Assembly (NCBI GenBank): GCA_028288305.1
Contig: JAQBOA010000016.1
Location: 1-64,000, forward strand
From: Mucilaginibacter sp.
GTDB lineage: Bacteria; Bacteroidota; Bacteroidia; Sphingobacteriales; Sphingobacteriaceae
DNA length: 64,000 nucleotides
Direction: 5' to 3'
Part shown: one piece after another, positions 34,979-43,044 of the stretch
How the letters are laid out: every line of letters begins with the position of its first letter
Position numbering within the stretch: position 1 is the stretch's first letter
Position numbers and translations under genes: made by a program
The notes under the pieces: model-generated
Seen by the model: the letters and a program-made list of their open reading frames with translations, nothing else
Databases searched by the model: none
Told to the model about the DNA's origin: nothing

Positions 34979-37085
34979 CAGTGCCTATTTCTTTTTCTTC
35001 AGGGTTTCTTTCAAAAGTACCTGAATGATCAGCAACGCCTTCAGGTATAAGGGCTTTAGCTGCCGGTTCCTGGTTGGCATCAGGGCCATTCACAAACTCA
35101 TCATAAGTAGTACGGTTTTCAAATGGACGTTTCCCTAATATCTCTTCCAAATCGGATTGGAACAGTATCTCCTTTTCTAAAAGTTTATCCGCCAGTTTAA
35201 TCAAGCCTTCCCTTTTATCGATAAGCAATTTTTTGGTCATTTCATAAACCTCACTGATCTGGTTACGAACTTCCACATCAATCAGTTCCGAAGTTTTTTC
35301 AGAGTATGGCTTGTTAAACTGGTATTCTCCCTGGGTATCATTAAATGATACATTACCCACTTTAGCATTCATACCGTATATGGTAACCATGGCATAAGCA
35401 AGCTTTGTTATTCTTTCAAGGTCGTTTTGTGCTCCGGTTGATATTTTTCCAAAAGTAATATCCTCTGCAACACGGCCACCCAGCGTCATACACATACCAT
35501 CAATTAATTGTTCGGTAGTATATAAAAATTGTTCTTTGGGCAAATATTGGGCATATCCTAAAGCGGCAACACCCCGTGGAACTATAGATACCTTAACCAA
35601 AGGATCAGCATGTTCCAGGAACCAGCCTGCAATAGCATGTCCAGCTTCGTGATATGCTACTATACGTTTTTCTTCAGGCGAAATAATTTTGTTCTTTTTC
35701 TCAAGACCGCCAATAACACGGTCTATAGCATCCTGGAAATCTTGCATATCAACAGCTTCCTTGTTTTTACGGGCAGCTATTAAAGCGGCTTCGTTACAAA
35801 CATTGGCAATTTCTGCTCCGGCAAAGCCCGGTGTTTGTGCCGACAGTTTTTTAGCGTCAACACCATCAGCCAGTTTAACCGGTTTTAAGTGCACCTTAAA
35901 TATTTGTTCCCTGCCTATCAAATCGGGTTTATCGATTGATACCTGCCTGTCAAAACGACCAGGGCGCAATAAAGCGGAGTCAAGTACGTCCGGACGGTTA
36001 GTAGCAGCAAGGATAATGATCCCTGAGTCAGTACCAAAACCATCCATTTCAACCAATAGCTGGTTCAGCGTATTTTCGCGTTCATCATTTCCGCCTACAA
36101 TATTGTTTTTACCGCGGGCACGTCCAATAGCATCAATTTCATCAATAAATATAATACATGGAGCTTTATCTTTTGCCTGGCGGAACAAATCGCGAACACG
36201 TGAAGCGCCCACACCAACAAACATTTCCACAAAGTCTGATCCTGATAAAGAGAAAAATGGCACCTGTGCCTCACCGGCAACAGCTTTGGCTAATAATGTT
36301 TTACCGGTTCCCGGAGCACCTATTAACAATGCGCCTTTAGGTATTTTACCACCCAGATTAGTATATTTTTTTGGATTTTTTAGAAAATCCACAATTTCCA
36401 TTACTTCCTGCTTGGCTTCTTCCAAACCGGCCACATCATTAAAGGTTACTGATACCTGTGCTTCCTTATCGAATAAGGTCGCTTTTGACTTGCCGATATT
36501 AAATATCTGGCCTCCGGGACCACCGCCAGCCCCGCCTGACATACGGCGCATAATAAATAGCCATACTGCTACAAGCAATACTGCCATTATAATACACTGC
36601 ACAAACCAATTTGATAGCAGACTTTCATGACCCTGTTCATAGGAAATAGGGATTTTTTCTGAATCCTGAAAGGTTTTTTCAGCATTATTTATAGATTGCT
36701 TTAAACTTTCAAAGCTGGCATCTGTAAAAACATATTGAGGACCTTCGGTGCCGGCCGGATTAAAAGTGTGCTGCTCTTTTTTAGCATCGGCATATTGCGG
36801 TTTATTTAAGCTTTCTTTCTTAATGTAAACTTCAGCAACAATCAGGTCGCCGCTGCGGTAAGCAATAACTTTTTCTACATCATGCTGCTTCAGCATTTCC
36901 TCTTCAAACCGCTGAAAAGTTATAGGACTTGTAGTATTACCATTTAAAAGCGTGGCTAACCCTAATAATACCACCAAAATAATGGCATAAAACCACATAA
37001 TATTAGGCTTGGGGGTTTTAGGAGTAATTTTTTTGTTCGGTATTTTCCGGATCGGTTTTGGTTTTTCCAATTTATTATCTTTCAT
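34968..37085 (-). CDS. ftsH: ATP-dependent zinc metalloprotease FtsH
   Basis: Membrane-anchored AAA+ protease that removes misfolded membrane proteins and regulators. Two transmembrane helices (about 30-47 and 160-178), AAA domain with Walker A GAPGTGKT (K262), Walker B IIFIDEID (D315), second region of homology [20 protein letters not shown], and protease motif HEAGH (H479, E480, H483). It has 705 residues. A basic, proline-rich N-terminal extension before the first helix is usual in Bacteroidota. A -7 box lies 13 bases upstream. rsfS, just upstream on the same strand, is probably a separate unit. Confidence 0.97.
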   Translation of the reverse strand: MKDNKLEKPKPIRKIPNKKITPKTPKPNIMWFYAIILVVLLGLATLLNGNTTSPITFQRFEEEMLKQHDVEKVIAYRSGDLIVAEVYIKKESLNKPQYADAKKEQHTFNPAGTEGPQYVFTDASFESLKQSINNAEKTFQDSEKIPISYEQGHESLLSNWFVQCIIMAVLLVAVWLFIMRRMSGGAGGGPGGQIFNIGKSKATLFDKEAQVSVTFNDVAGLEEAKQEVMEIVDFLKNPKKYTNLGGKIPKGALLIGAPGTGKTLLAKAVAGEAQVPFFSLSGSDFVEMFVGVGASRVRDLFRQAKDKAPCIIFIDEIDAIGRARGKNNIVGGNDERENTLNQLLVEMDGFGTDSGIIILAATNRPDVLDSALLRPGRFDRQVSIDKPDLIGREQIFKVHLKPVKLADGVDAKKLSAQTPGFAGAEIANVCNEAALIAARKNKEAVDMQDFQDAIDRVIGGLEKKNKIISPEEKRIVAYHEAGHAIAGWFLEHADPLVKVSIVPRGVAALGYAQYLPKEQFLYTTEQLIDGMCMTLGGRVAEDITFGKISTGAQNDLERITKLAYAMVTIYGMNAKVGNVSFNDTQGEYQFNKPYSEKTSELIDVEVRNQISEVYEMTKKLLIDKREGLIKLADKLLEKEILFQSDLEEILGKRPFENRTTYDEFVNGPDANQEPAAKALIPEGVADHSGTFERNPEEKEIGTDKS

Positions 37086-37098
37086 TTCTTTACTAGCT

Positions 37099-37106
37099 CA
37101 AACTTA
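37099..37106 (-). promoter_or_regulatory. -7 box of ftsH
   Basis: The minus strand reads TAAGTTTG, matching TAnnTTTG, 13 bases before the ATG. Confidence 0.4.
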
Positions 37107-37174
37107 CAATCTTTAAATTAAATATTCTATTCACCTTGCAATGACGCAGGTGTGATCACATATGTGACCGATGC

Positions 37175-37552
37175 TTAAGCGCTTTTATACATTTTAATTT
37201 CTGCGTCGCCCCAAAGGTCTTCCATACCGTAAAACTCACGTTTGTCGGTTCTGAAAACGTGCACAACAACATCTATATAATCCAGCAGTATCCATTCGCC
37301 AAACTGTAACCCTTCTTTTCGCCAGGGTTCCTGTTGGGTAGCTTTAAAAATCTCTTCTTCTATACTATTTGCAATGGCTTTTACCTGGGTGGTTGATTCG
37401 GCATGACAGACTACAAAATAATCAGCAACCGAACTAAATATATTACGAAGGTCTAACCTGATAATATCATTTCCTTTTTTTTCCTGTATGCCATGTATGG
37501 CAAGTTCAGAAATATAAGCGGATTCACTTAGCGCTTTGTTTTTTACCATCAA
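37175..37552 (-). CDS. rsfS: ribosome silencing factor RsfS
   Basis: Binds L14 and blocks subunit joining when nutrients are short. Core blocks are DIIRLDLRNIFSSVADYFVV (with the ADYFVVC signature), ANSIEEEI and WILLDYIDVVVHVF followed by REFYGMEDLWGDAE. It has 125 residues. It is divergent from the biotin ligase gene with a gap of a few tens of bases, and is followed by ftsH, a frequent order in this phylum. Confidence 0.95.
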   Translation of the reverse strand: MMVKNKALSESAYISELAIHGIQEKKGNDIIRLDLRNIFSSVADYFVVCHAESTTQVKAIANSIEEEIFKATQQEPWRKEGLQFGEWILLDYIDVVVHVFRTDKREFYGMEDLWGDAEIKMYKSA

Positions 37553-37606
37553 AAAGAGTTAGTTTTGAACGATTTTAATCGTGAATTTATTACATATTTT
37601 TATACT

Positions 37607-38386
37607 TTGCAAAATAACATATTTTCGGGGTTATTTGTTGGACAAAATTTCGTTACATTAAAAGAAGTTGATTCCACCAATAATTTCCTCAAAGATTTAC
37701 TGTCAAATTCCAAGCCATTGATGGATGGCACGGTCATTATGGCAGAAAACCAGTATGCAGGCAGGGGTCAGCAGCAAAATGGGTGGCATGCTGAACCGGG
37801 TAAAAATTTAACTTTTAGCCTGTTGCTACAGCCTCATTTTTTGTCCTTAACAAACCAATTCGACCTTGTAAGAGTAGTCAGCCTGGGCGTTTTTGATGCA
37901 CTTGAACCACTTTTAGGCCCAAAATTAAAAATTAAATGGCCTAACGACATATATTATGACGATTATAAGCTTGGAGGTATGTTAATTGAAAATATGGTAC
38001 AGGCCGGGCAAATAAAAAACTCCGTTATTGGCATTGGCCTTAATGTTAACCAGGATAATTTCCCTCCCCATTTACCATCTGCCTTGTCAATAAAACAAAT
38101 CTTACATCAGGATTATGATTTAAAAGCTTTATTATCCGACATTTGCCAGCATATAGAGGCCTATTATTTGAATTTAAAGGCCGGTAAGATTTCTTTTATA
38201 AGGAATGCTTATTTAAGCCGACTATATTGGTTGAATGAACATAAAAGCTTTAAATCCACCAATGGTGTATTTAATGGTACTATAAGAAATGTAAAGGATA
38301 ATGGCTTATTAGTTATCGAAAATAATAATCAGGAGGAATCAGAGTTTAGTCTGAAAGAAATTGAATTTTTAAACAAATTAAGCTAG
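37607..38386 (+). CDS. birA: biotin-[acetyl-CoA-carboxylase] ligase
   Basis: Attaches biotin to AccB Lys116 (7116-7574). The catalytic domain has VDSTNNFL, the GRGQQQNGWHAEPGKNLTFSLL loop (shown in part: AGRGQQQNGWH) and KIKWPNDIYYDDYKLGGMLIE. There is no N-terminal DNA-binding domain, so it is the enzyme-only form. The longest frame begins at TTG 37565, but TTG 37607 (LQNNIFSGLFVG) is preferred because a promoter-like TATACTTTG overlaps the bases before it. This start is uncertain. It has 260 residues. Confidence 0.88.
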   Translation: MQNNIFSGLFVGQNFVTLKEVDSTNNFLKDLLSNSKPLMDGTVIMAENQYAGRGQQQNGWHAEPGKNLTFSLLLQPHFLSLTNQFDLVRVVSLGVFDALEPLLGPKLKIKWPNDIYYDDYKLGGMLIENMVQAGQIKNSVIGIGLNVNQDNFPPHLPSALSIKQILHQDYDLKALLSDICQHIEAYYLNLKAGKISFIRNAYLSRLYWLNEHKSFKSTNGVFNGTIRNVKDNGLLVIENNNQEESEFSLKEIEFLNKLS

Positions 38387-38387
38387 T

Positions 38388-38524
38388 TCATTTGTTCACT
38401 GGTTCATTAGTTCATTTGTTAATAACGGTTAATATTGGAGCGAATGAATTTTGGAGGTTCAGATTGTAAACAGAAAAGACTATTATTTTTGCCAAACTTA
38501 TACTAATGAACCATTGAACTAATA
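38388..38524. repeat. GTTCATTAGTTCATT word inverted repeat
   Basis: The left arm (38388-38422) has TTCACTGGTTCATTAGTTCA; the right arm (38503-38524) has ACTAATGAACCATTGAACTA. It occupies the gap between birA and the DsbD N-domain gene. Confidence 0.75.
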
Positions 38525-38540
38525 ATAATAAATAAGATAA

Positions 38541-38993
38541 ATGAAAAAACTGTTGATTTTAGTAACCTTAATGGTGATGGGTATTGGCGCTTATGCCCAA
38601 ATTGAATCTCCTGTAAAATGGTCATATGCTGCTAAAAAGATAAGCAATACCGAGGCCGTTGTGTTTTTAAAAGCTACCATACAGGATGGCTGGCATATTT
38701 ATTCGCAAAATGTAAAAGATGGTGGCCCTATTAAAACTTCATTTACATTTTTACCATCTAAAGAGTACGGTTTAGTTGGTAAAACATCCGAACCTGCTCC
38801 GGTAACAAAATATGAAGACTCATTTAAAATGAATGTGAGCTATTTTGAAAAGTCAGTCATTTTTCAGCAAAAGATCAAACTAAAATCTCCTAATGCATCG
38901 GTTGTTAAAGGAAAGCTGGAATATATGACTTGTAATGACAGAAAATGTTTACCACCCGAAGATCTGGATTTTTCTGTTCCATTGAGTAAATAA
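38541..38993 (+). CDS. DsbD N-terminal (alpha) domain protein
   Basis: Periplasmic domain of the thiol:disulfide interchange system, as a separate protein. A signal peptide (1-20, ending GAYAQ) precedes an immunoglobulin-like fold of 130 residues with the redox pair C131 and C136 (YMTCNDRKCLPPE). It receives electrons from the membrane DsbD encoded 13 bp downstream and passes them to periplasmic substrates. It has 150 residues. In Proteobacteria the same domain is fused to DsbD. Confidence 0.88.
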   Translation: MKKLLILVTLMVMGIGAYAQIESPVKWSYAAKKISNTEAVVFLKATIQDGWHIYSQNVKDGGPIKTSFTFLPSKEYGLVGKTSEPAPVTKYEDSFKMNVSYFEKSVIFQQKIKLKSPNASVVKGKLEYMTCNDRKCLPPEDLDFSVPLSK

Positions 38994-39006
38994 TCACGAT
39001 CAAAAA

Positions 39007-40737
39007 ATGAGATCATTTAGCAACCGAAAGTCATTAAGGGCTTCGTTCTATCTTTTATTAGCCATTACAGCCTTTTTTATGGCTGGTACAAGTCCGGTTA
39101 AGGCCCGGCAAAAAAAAGCAGCCGATACAGTTTCTGCAAGTGGTGTTGAATTTACAAGTATACCTACTGCAGCTGATAGCCTTGCAGCCAGAAAGAAATT
39201 GCAGAACGACCAGGCAAAATCCAAACAAACTACAAAAGCTGTTGCCGCATCTGTAGAAAAACCAAAATCCCTTTGGGAAATTTTTATTGCCGGTTTGGTT
39301 GGTGGTTTTACAGCTATATTAATGCCTTGTATCTACCCGTTACTGCCCTTAACAGTAAGTTTTTTTACCAAAAAAAGCGGCTCAAAGAGCAAAGGAATTT
39401 TACAATCCTTAATATATGGTGCCTCCATTATTGTGATTTATGTATCACTTGGATTACTTATTTCTATAATTTTTGGCTCCGATGCGCTTAATGCGTTGGC
39501 AACAAATGGCGTATTTAATCTGTTTTTCTTTTTGTTGCTGGTTGTTTTTGGCATGTCGTTTTTGGGAGCATTTGAAATTACACTGCCAAGTTCGCTGGCT
39601 AACAAACTGGATGCTAATGCTGATAAAGGGGGCCTTACCGGAATATTCTTTATGGCTTCTACTTTAGTAGTAGTATCGTTTTCATGTACCGGTCCAATTA
39701 TAGGCACACTGCTGGTTGATGCAGCATCAAAAGGAAACCGCCTGGGTCCGGCAATCGGCATGTTCGGCTTTTCTTTGTCTCTTGCTTTACCATTTACAGC
39801 GTTTGCATTGTTCCCTTCTGCCATGAAAAGCCTTCCAAAATCTGGCGGTTGGCTAAACAGCGTAAAAGTTATATTAGGATTTTTGGAACTTGCCTTTGCT
39901 TTAAAGTTTTTATCAAATGTAGACCTTGCTTACCATTGGAACTGGTTTGACCGGGAGATATTTTTATCGCTCTGGATAGCTATAGGGCTATTGATGGGTT
40001 TATATCTGATCGGAAGAATCAAATTTTCGCACGACAGTGACGTTGCCTATTTATCCGTACCCCGTACATTTATAGCTATCATAGTATTTGCATTTGTTAT
40101 TTATATGATTCCCGGTTTATGGGGAGCGCCGCTAAAATCAATAAGCGCATTTTTGCCTCCTATAGCCACACAGGATTTTGATCTTTCAAAAACACCTGAT
40201 GGTCCTGCTGCCGCTGATGTTAAACAATCATCAATAAAGGTTAGAAAATACGCTGAAAACTATACCCGGATAAAAACCAGGGGACTGGATGCCTGGTATG
40301 ATTATGACCAGGCTTTGCAGGCATCAAAAGAATTACATAAACCAATACTGATAGATTTTACCGGTTTTAACTGTGTTAATTGCCGTAAAATGGAAGCTAA
40401 TGTATGGTCGGACCCGCAGGTGTTCAGTCGTTTAAAAAATGACTTTATTTTGCTTCAGCTTGTTGTAGATGATAAAGCAGAATTAAAACCTGAAGAACAA
40501 TTTAAATCTGACTATAGCGGCAGAAAAATCACTAACCTCGGTGCCAAATGGAGTGATCTTGAAGCTTCAAGGTTCAATGCAAATTCACAGCCATTGTATG
40601 TGATGCTGGATAGCGACGGAAAATTGCTTACCGCCAAAGACGGTAAAGAAATAGCGCCGTCACCAGCAGATTATGATATTTCCAGTTATTTAAAATTTTT
40701 AGATAGTGGAATTGATGCCTACCATAGTAAGCTTTAG
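39007..40737 (+). CDS. dsbD: DsbD/CcdA membrane and thioredoxin domains
   Basis: Moves reducing power from the cytoplasm to the periplasm. After a signal or anchor (about 10-30) and a Lys/Ala-rich stretch come about eight hydrophobic helices (90-385) with the redox cysteines in MPCIYPLLPL and FSCTGPIIG. The C-terminal thioredoxin-like domain has CVNC (C455, C458) in FTGFNCVNCRKM. It has 576 residues. It is cotranscribed with the separate alpha domain. Use in cytochrome c maturation instead of disulfide reduction cannot be excluded. Confidence 0.92.
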   Translation: MRSFSNRKSLRASFYLLLAITAFFMAGTSPVKARQKKAADTVSASGVEFTSIPTAADSLAARKKLQNDQAKSKQTTKAVAASVEKPKSLWEIFIAGLVGGFTAILMPCIYPLLPLTVSFFTKKSGSKSKGILQSLIYGASIIVIYVSLGLLISIIFGSDALNALATNGVFNLFFFLLLVVFGMSFLGAFEITLPSSLANKLDANADKGGLTGIFFMASTLVVVSFSCTGPIIGTLLVDAASKGNRLGPAIGMFGFSLSLALPFTAFALFPSAMKSLPKSGGWLNSVKVILGFLELAFALKFLSNVDLAYHWNWFDREIFLSLWIAIGLLMGLYLIGRIKFSHDSDVAYLSVPRTFIAIIVFAFVIYMIPGLWGAPLKSISAFLPPIATQDFDLSKTPDGPAAADVKQSSIKVRKYAENYTRIKTRGLDAWYDYDQALQASKELHKPILIDFTGFNCVNCRKMEANVWSDPQVFSRLKNDFILLQLVVDDKAELKPEEQFKSDYSGRKITNLGAKWSDLEASRFNANSQPLYVMLDSDGKLLTAKDGKEIAPSPADYDISSYLKFLDSGIDAYHSKL

Positions 40738-40783
40738 TAAAAAAATGTATTTTTGCGGCGATTTGTAAGGGTGAACAACTAAT

Positions 40784-40939
40784 GCGAATCAAGAGTCGAG
40801 AATCAAGAGTTAAGAAAATGACAGCAATATAAAAATCCATTAAAAATAAACAAAGTTAAGCAGGCTAAATCGGCAAGGCACTAAAAATTAGCTGGTTTTA
40901 TCTTTTTATCTTGATTCCTGGTTCTAATATCTTGACTCG
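40784..40939. repeat. GAATCAAGAGTCGAG word inverted repeat
   Basis: The left arm (40784-40814) has GAATCAAGAGTCGAGAATCA and AAGAGTTAAG; the right arm (40909-40939) has TCTTGATTCCTGG and ATCTTGACTCG. It fills the dsbD-pfkA gap (272 bases); nothing else is seen there. Confidence 0.75.
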
Positions 40940-41010
40940 TATAACTAACCTTTGCATTTGTTTTTTTGCTTATAACTTATTTTTAAACGACGTTAATACG
41001 TCTACCAAAA

Positions 41011-41988
41011 ATGGCCCAAATTAAAAATATAGGACTTTTTACATCAGGCGGCGATTCGCCGGGAATGAATGCTGCTATAAGAGCAGTAGTACGTACAGCA
41101 ATTTATTATAATATAGAAGTTACAGGTATACGGCGTGGTTATGAAGGAATGATAAAGGGAGATATGTTCCCTATGGACCGTAAATCTGTTTCGAATATAA
41201 TTCAACGTGGAGGTACTATATTAAAAACCGCCCGAAGCGAACAATTTAAAACTCCGGAAGGCCGTAAATTGGCATATGAGCAATTAAAAAAGAATAATGT
41301 TGATGCTTTAGTTGCCATAGGTGGCGACGGCACTTTTACAGGTGCGAAAATTTTTGGTCATGAATATGATATCCCGGTTGTAGGCTTGCCCGGCACTATT
41401 GATAATGACCTTTGCGGCACTGACTTTACTATAGGTTATGATACTGCAATTAATACAGTGATAGATGCAGTTGATAAAATAAGGGATACAGCTGAATCAC
41501 ACGACAGGTTATTTATTGTTGAGGTGATGGGGCGCGATTGTGGGCTTATCGCTTTGCGTACTGGTATTGCCGCCGGCGCCGAAGCAATACTTATACCCGA
41601 AAGTAAAACCGGTCTGCAAGCAGTATTTGAGCGGTTAGAGAGCGGTAGAAAAGATAAATCATCTAAAATTATAATGCTTGCCGAGAGCGGCGAAGCCGGG
41701 GATGCATTTGAAATTGGAAGGCAAATAAAAGAGAGGTTCCCTAATTATGATACCCGGATATCAGTACTTGGACACATTCAACGCGGCGGAAGGCCAAGCT
41801 GTATGGACCGTGTATTAGCATGCCGGGTAGGTGTTGCCGCTGTCGAGGCCTTACGTAACGGGCACCATAACGAAATGATAGGACTTATACATAACGAAAT
41901 AGCTTATACCCCGTTTGAACACGCCACCAAGCATAATACCGATATTAATCCGAATTTTTTGAAAATAGTAGAAATACTTTCAATATAA
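41011..41988 (+). CDS. pfkA: ATP-dependent 6-phosphofructokinase
   Basis: Committed step of glycolysis. Motifs are FTSGGDSPGMNAAIRAVV (ATP site), IGGDGTFTGA, PGTIDNDLCGTD with the catalytic Asp, and EVMGRDCG and GHIQRGGRPSCMDR for substrate binding. The GGDGT motif with the ATP-type glycine fits the ATP-dependent rather than PPi-dependent form. The length, 325 residues, is normal. A hairpin terminator follows. Confidence 0.97.
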   Translation: MAQIKNIGLFTSGGDSPGMNAAIRAVVRTAIYYNIEVTGIRRGYEGMIKGDMFPMDRKSVSNIIQRGGTILKTARSEQFKTPEGRKLAYEQLKKNNVDALVAIGGDGTFTGAKIFGHEYDIPVVGLPGTIDNDLCGTDFTIGYDTAINTVIDAVDKIRDTAESHDRLFIVEVMGRDCGLIALRTGIAAGAEAILIPESKTGLQAVFERLESGRKDKSSKIIMLAESGEAGDAFEIGRQIKERFPNYDTRISVLGHIQRGGRPSCMDRVLACRVGVAAVEALRNGHHNEMIGLIHNEIAYTPFEHATKHNTDINPNFLKIVEILSI

Positions 41989-41994
41989 TCGGGC

Positions 41995-42027
41995 AGACTT
42001 ACGAAGTTTCAAAAACTTCGTAAGTCT
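41995..42027. terminator. AGACTTACGAAGTTT hairpin after pfkA
   Basis: A 15-bp perfect stem (41995-42009 with 42013-42027), loop CAA, then TTTC. It is the same sequence as the hairpin at 29238 in the opposite orientation. Confidence 0.75.
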
Positions 42028-42080
42028 TTCCAGCGCATAGGTGTATTAATGTCTACTTTTAACAAAACCTGTTCTGCAAT

Positions 42081-42605
42081 ATGAAAAGGAAAACAGTACT
42101 TATTTTATTTTCTTTAGCGTTACTTTCTGCTGGTTGCGCAGTAATGCAATCTGCAGTAAAGTCAACATTTCCTTACACTACCACCTTGGTTATTCCAAAA
42201 TCATCACAAGTTGGGGTTGAACTTTCTGCTAGTGGAACAGCGACAAGTTTTGACCAAAGCGTAAGTAAAGATGGTAATCCGGGTGATAAAATAAAGCAGG
42301 TAAGAATTGTATCAGCTAAACTCCAATCAAAAGACCCTTCAGATTTTAACATAGGCAACCTGGTATCGGCAAAAATTTATATGTCCAAAACTGATGGAAG
42401 TGAGGAAACTTTAGTGGCTTCACGAACAGATATAACCCCTGATGTTGGAAATAGCATAGTGTTGGATATAGATAATTCAAATCTTTTAGACAAAATTATC
42501 CGTGAGCCAAAGGTGAAGATACGCATGGTTTATAAATTACATAATCATATTTATGTTACCGCTAATTTGCGTTTAGTATTAGGCCTTAGCGCAAATCCAA
42601 AATAA
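42081..42605 (+). CDS. hypothetical lipoprotein
   Basis: Unrecognised 174-residue protein. The lipobox LLSAGC places the modified cysteine at residue 19. The mature part is predicted mostly beta, with TTLVIPKSSQVGVELSASGT and a C-terminal RMVYKLHNHIYVTANLRLVL, compatible with an outer-membrane or periplasmic anchored domain. No catalytic motif is visible. It is a single gene between pfkA and the convergent panD, with one base between the stops. Confidence 0.75.
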   Translation: MKRKTVLILFSLALLSAGCAVMQSAVKSTFPYTTTLVIPKSSQVGVELSASGTATSFDQSVSKDGNPGDKIKQVRIVSAKLQSKDPSDFNIGNLVSAKIYMSKTDGSEETLVASRTDITPDVGNSIVLDIDNSNLLDKIIREPKVKIRMVYKLHNHIYVTANLRLVLGLSANPK

Positions 42606-42606
42606 T

Positions 42607-42957
42607 TTACTTTATTAATTTATTATTCGCATCAGGAAATACCAATATTGGCTGATAGTTCCGGGCCTCGTCCATTTCCATGTAGGCGTACGACATAATA
42701 ATCACAATATCTCCCACCTGTGCCAGCCTTGCAGTTGCGCCGTTTAAACAAACGGTTCCGGTGCCGCGCTCACCTTTTATTACATAAGTTTCAAAACGTG
42801 CACCGTTATTATTATTTACAATCTGAACCTTTTCGTTAGCTATAATATTAGCCGCATCCATCAAATCCTCATCAATCGTAATGCTGCCAACATAATTTAA
42901 TTCAGCCTGCGTTACTTTAGCCCGATGAAGCTTGGATTTTAATACTTCAATTATCAT
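42607..42957 (-). CDS. panD: aspartate 1-decarboxylase precursor
   Basis: Makes beta-alanine for pantothenate and CoA. Self-cleavage occurs at G24-S25 (NYVGSITID) to form the pyruvoyl group; K9 and Y22 are in place, as is NGAT followed by [16 protein letters not shown]. The length, 116 residues, is normal. A -7 box TAACTTTG ends four bases before the ATG. No other pan gene is adjacent. Confidence 0.97.
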   Translation of the reverse strand: MIIEVLKSKLHRAKVTQAELNYVGSITIDEDLMDAANIIANEKVQIVNNNNGARFETYVIKGERGTGTVCLNGATARLAQVGDIVIIMSYAYMEMDEARNYQPILVFPDANNKLIK

Positions 42958-42961
42958 GTGG

Positions 42962-42969
42962 CAAAGTTA
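42962..42969 (-). promoter_or_regulatory. -7 box of panD
   Basis: The minus strand reads TAACTTTG, then CCAC, then ATG. The predicted transcription start is at or inside the start codon. Confidence 0.55.
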
Positions 42970-43044
42970 TGAATAATTGATTCATACTTCACCGATGGTT
43001 TTTCAATGAACTGTAAAAGGTACGAACATATTAATGCTAACTGC

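Noticed and set aside
35689..36630. 313-residue open frame on the + strand inside ftsH
   Set aside because: It is fully antisense to the conserved FtsH AAA region, and its composition is that of a codon-shadow; no family motif was seen.
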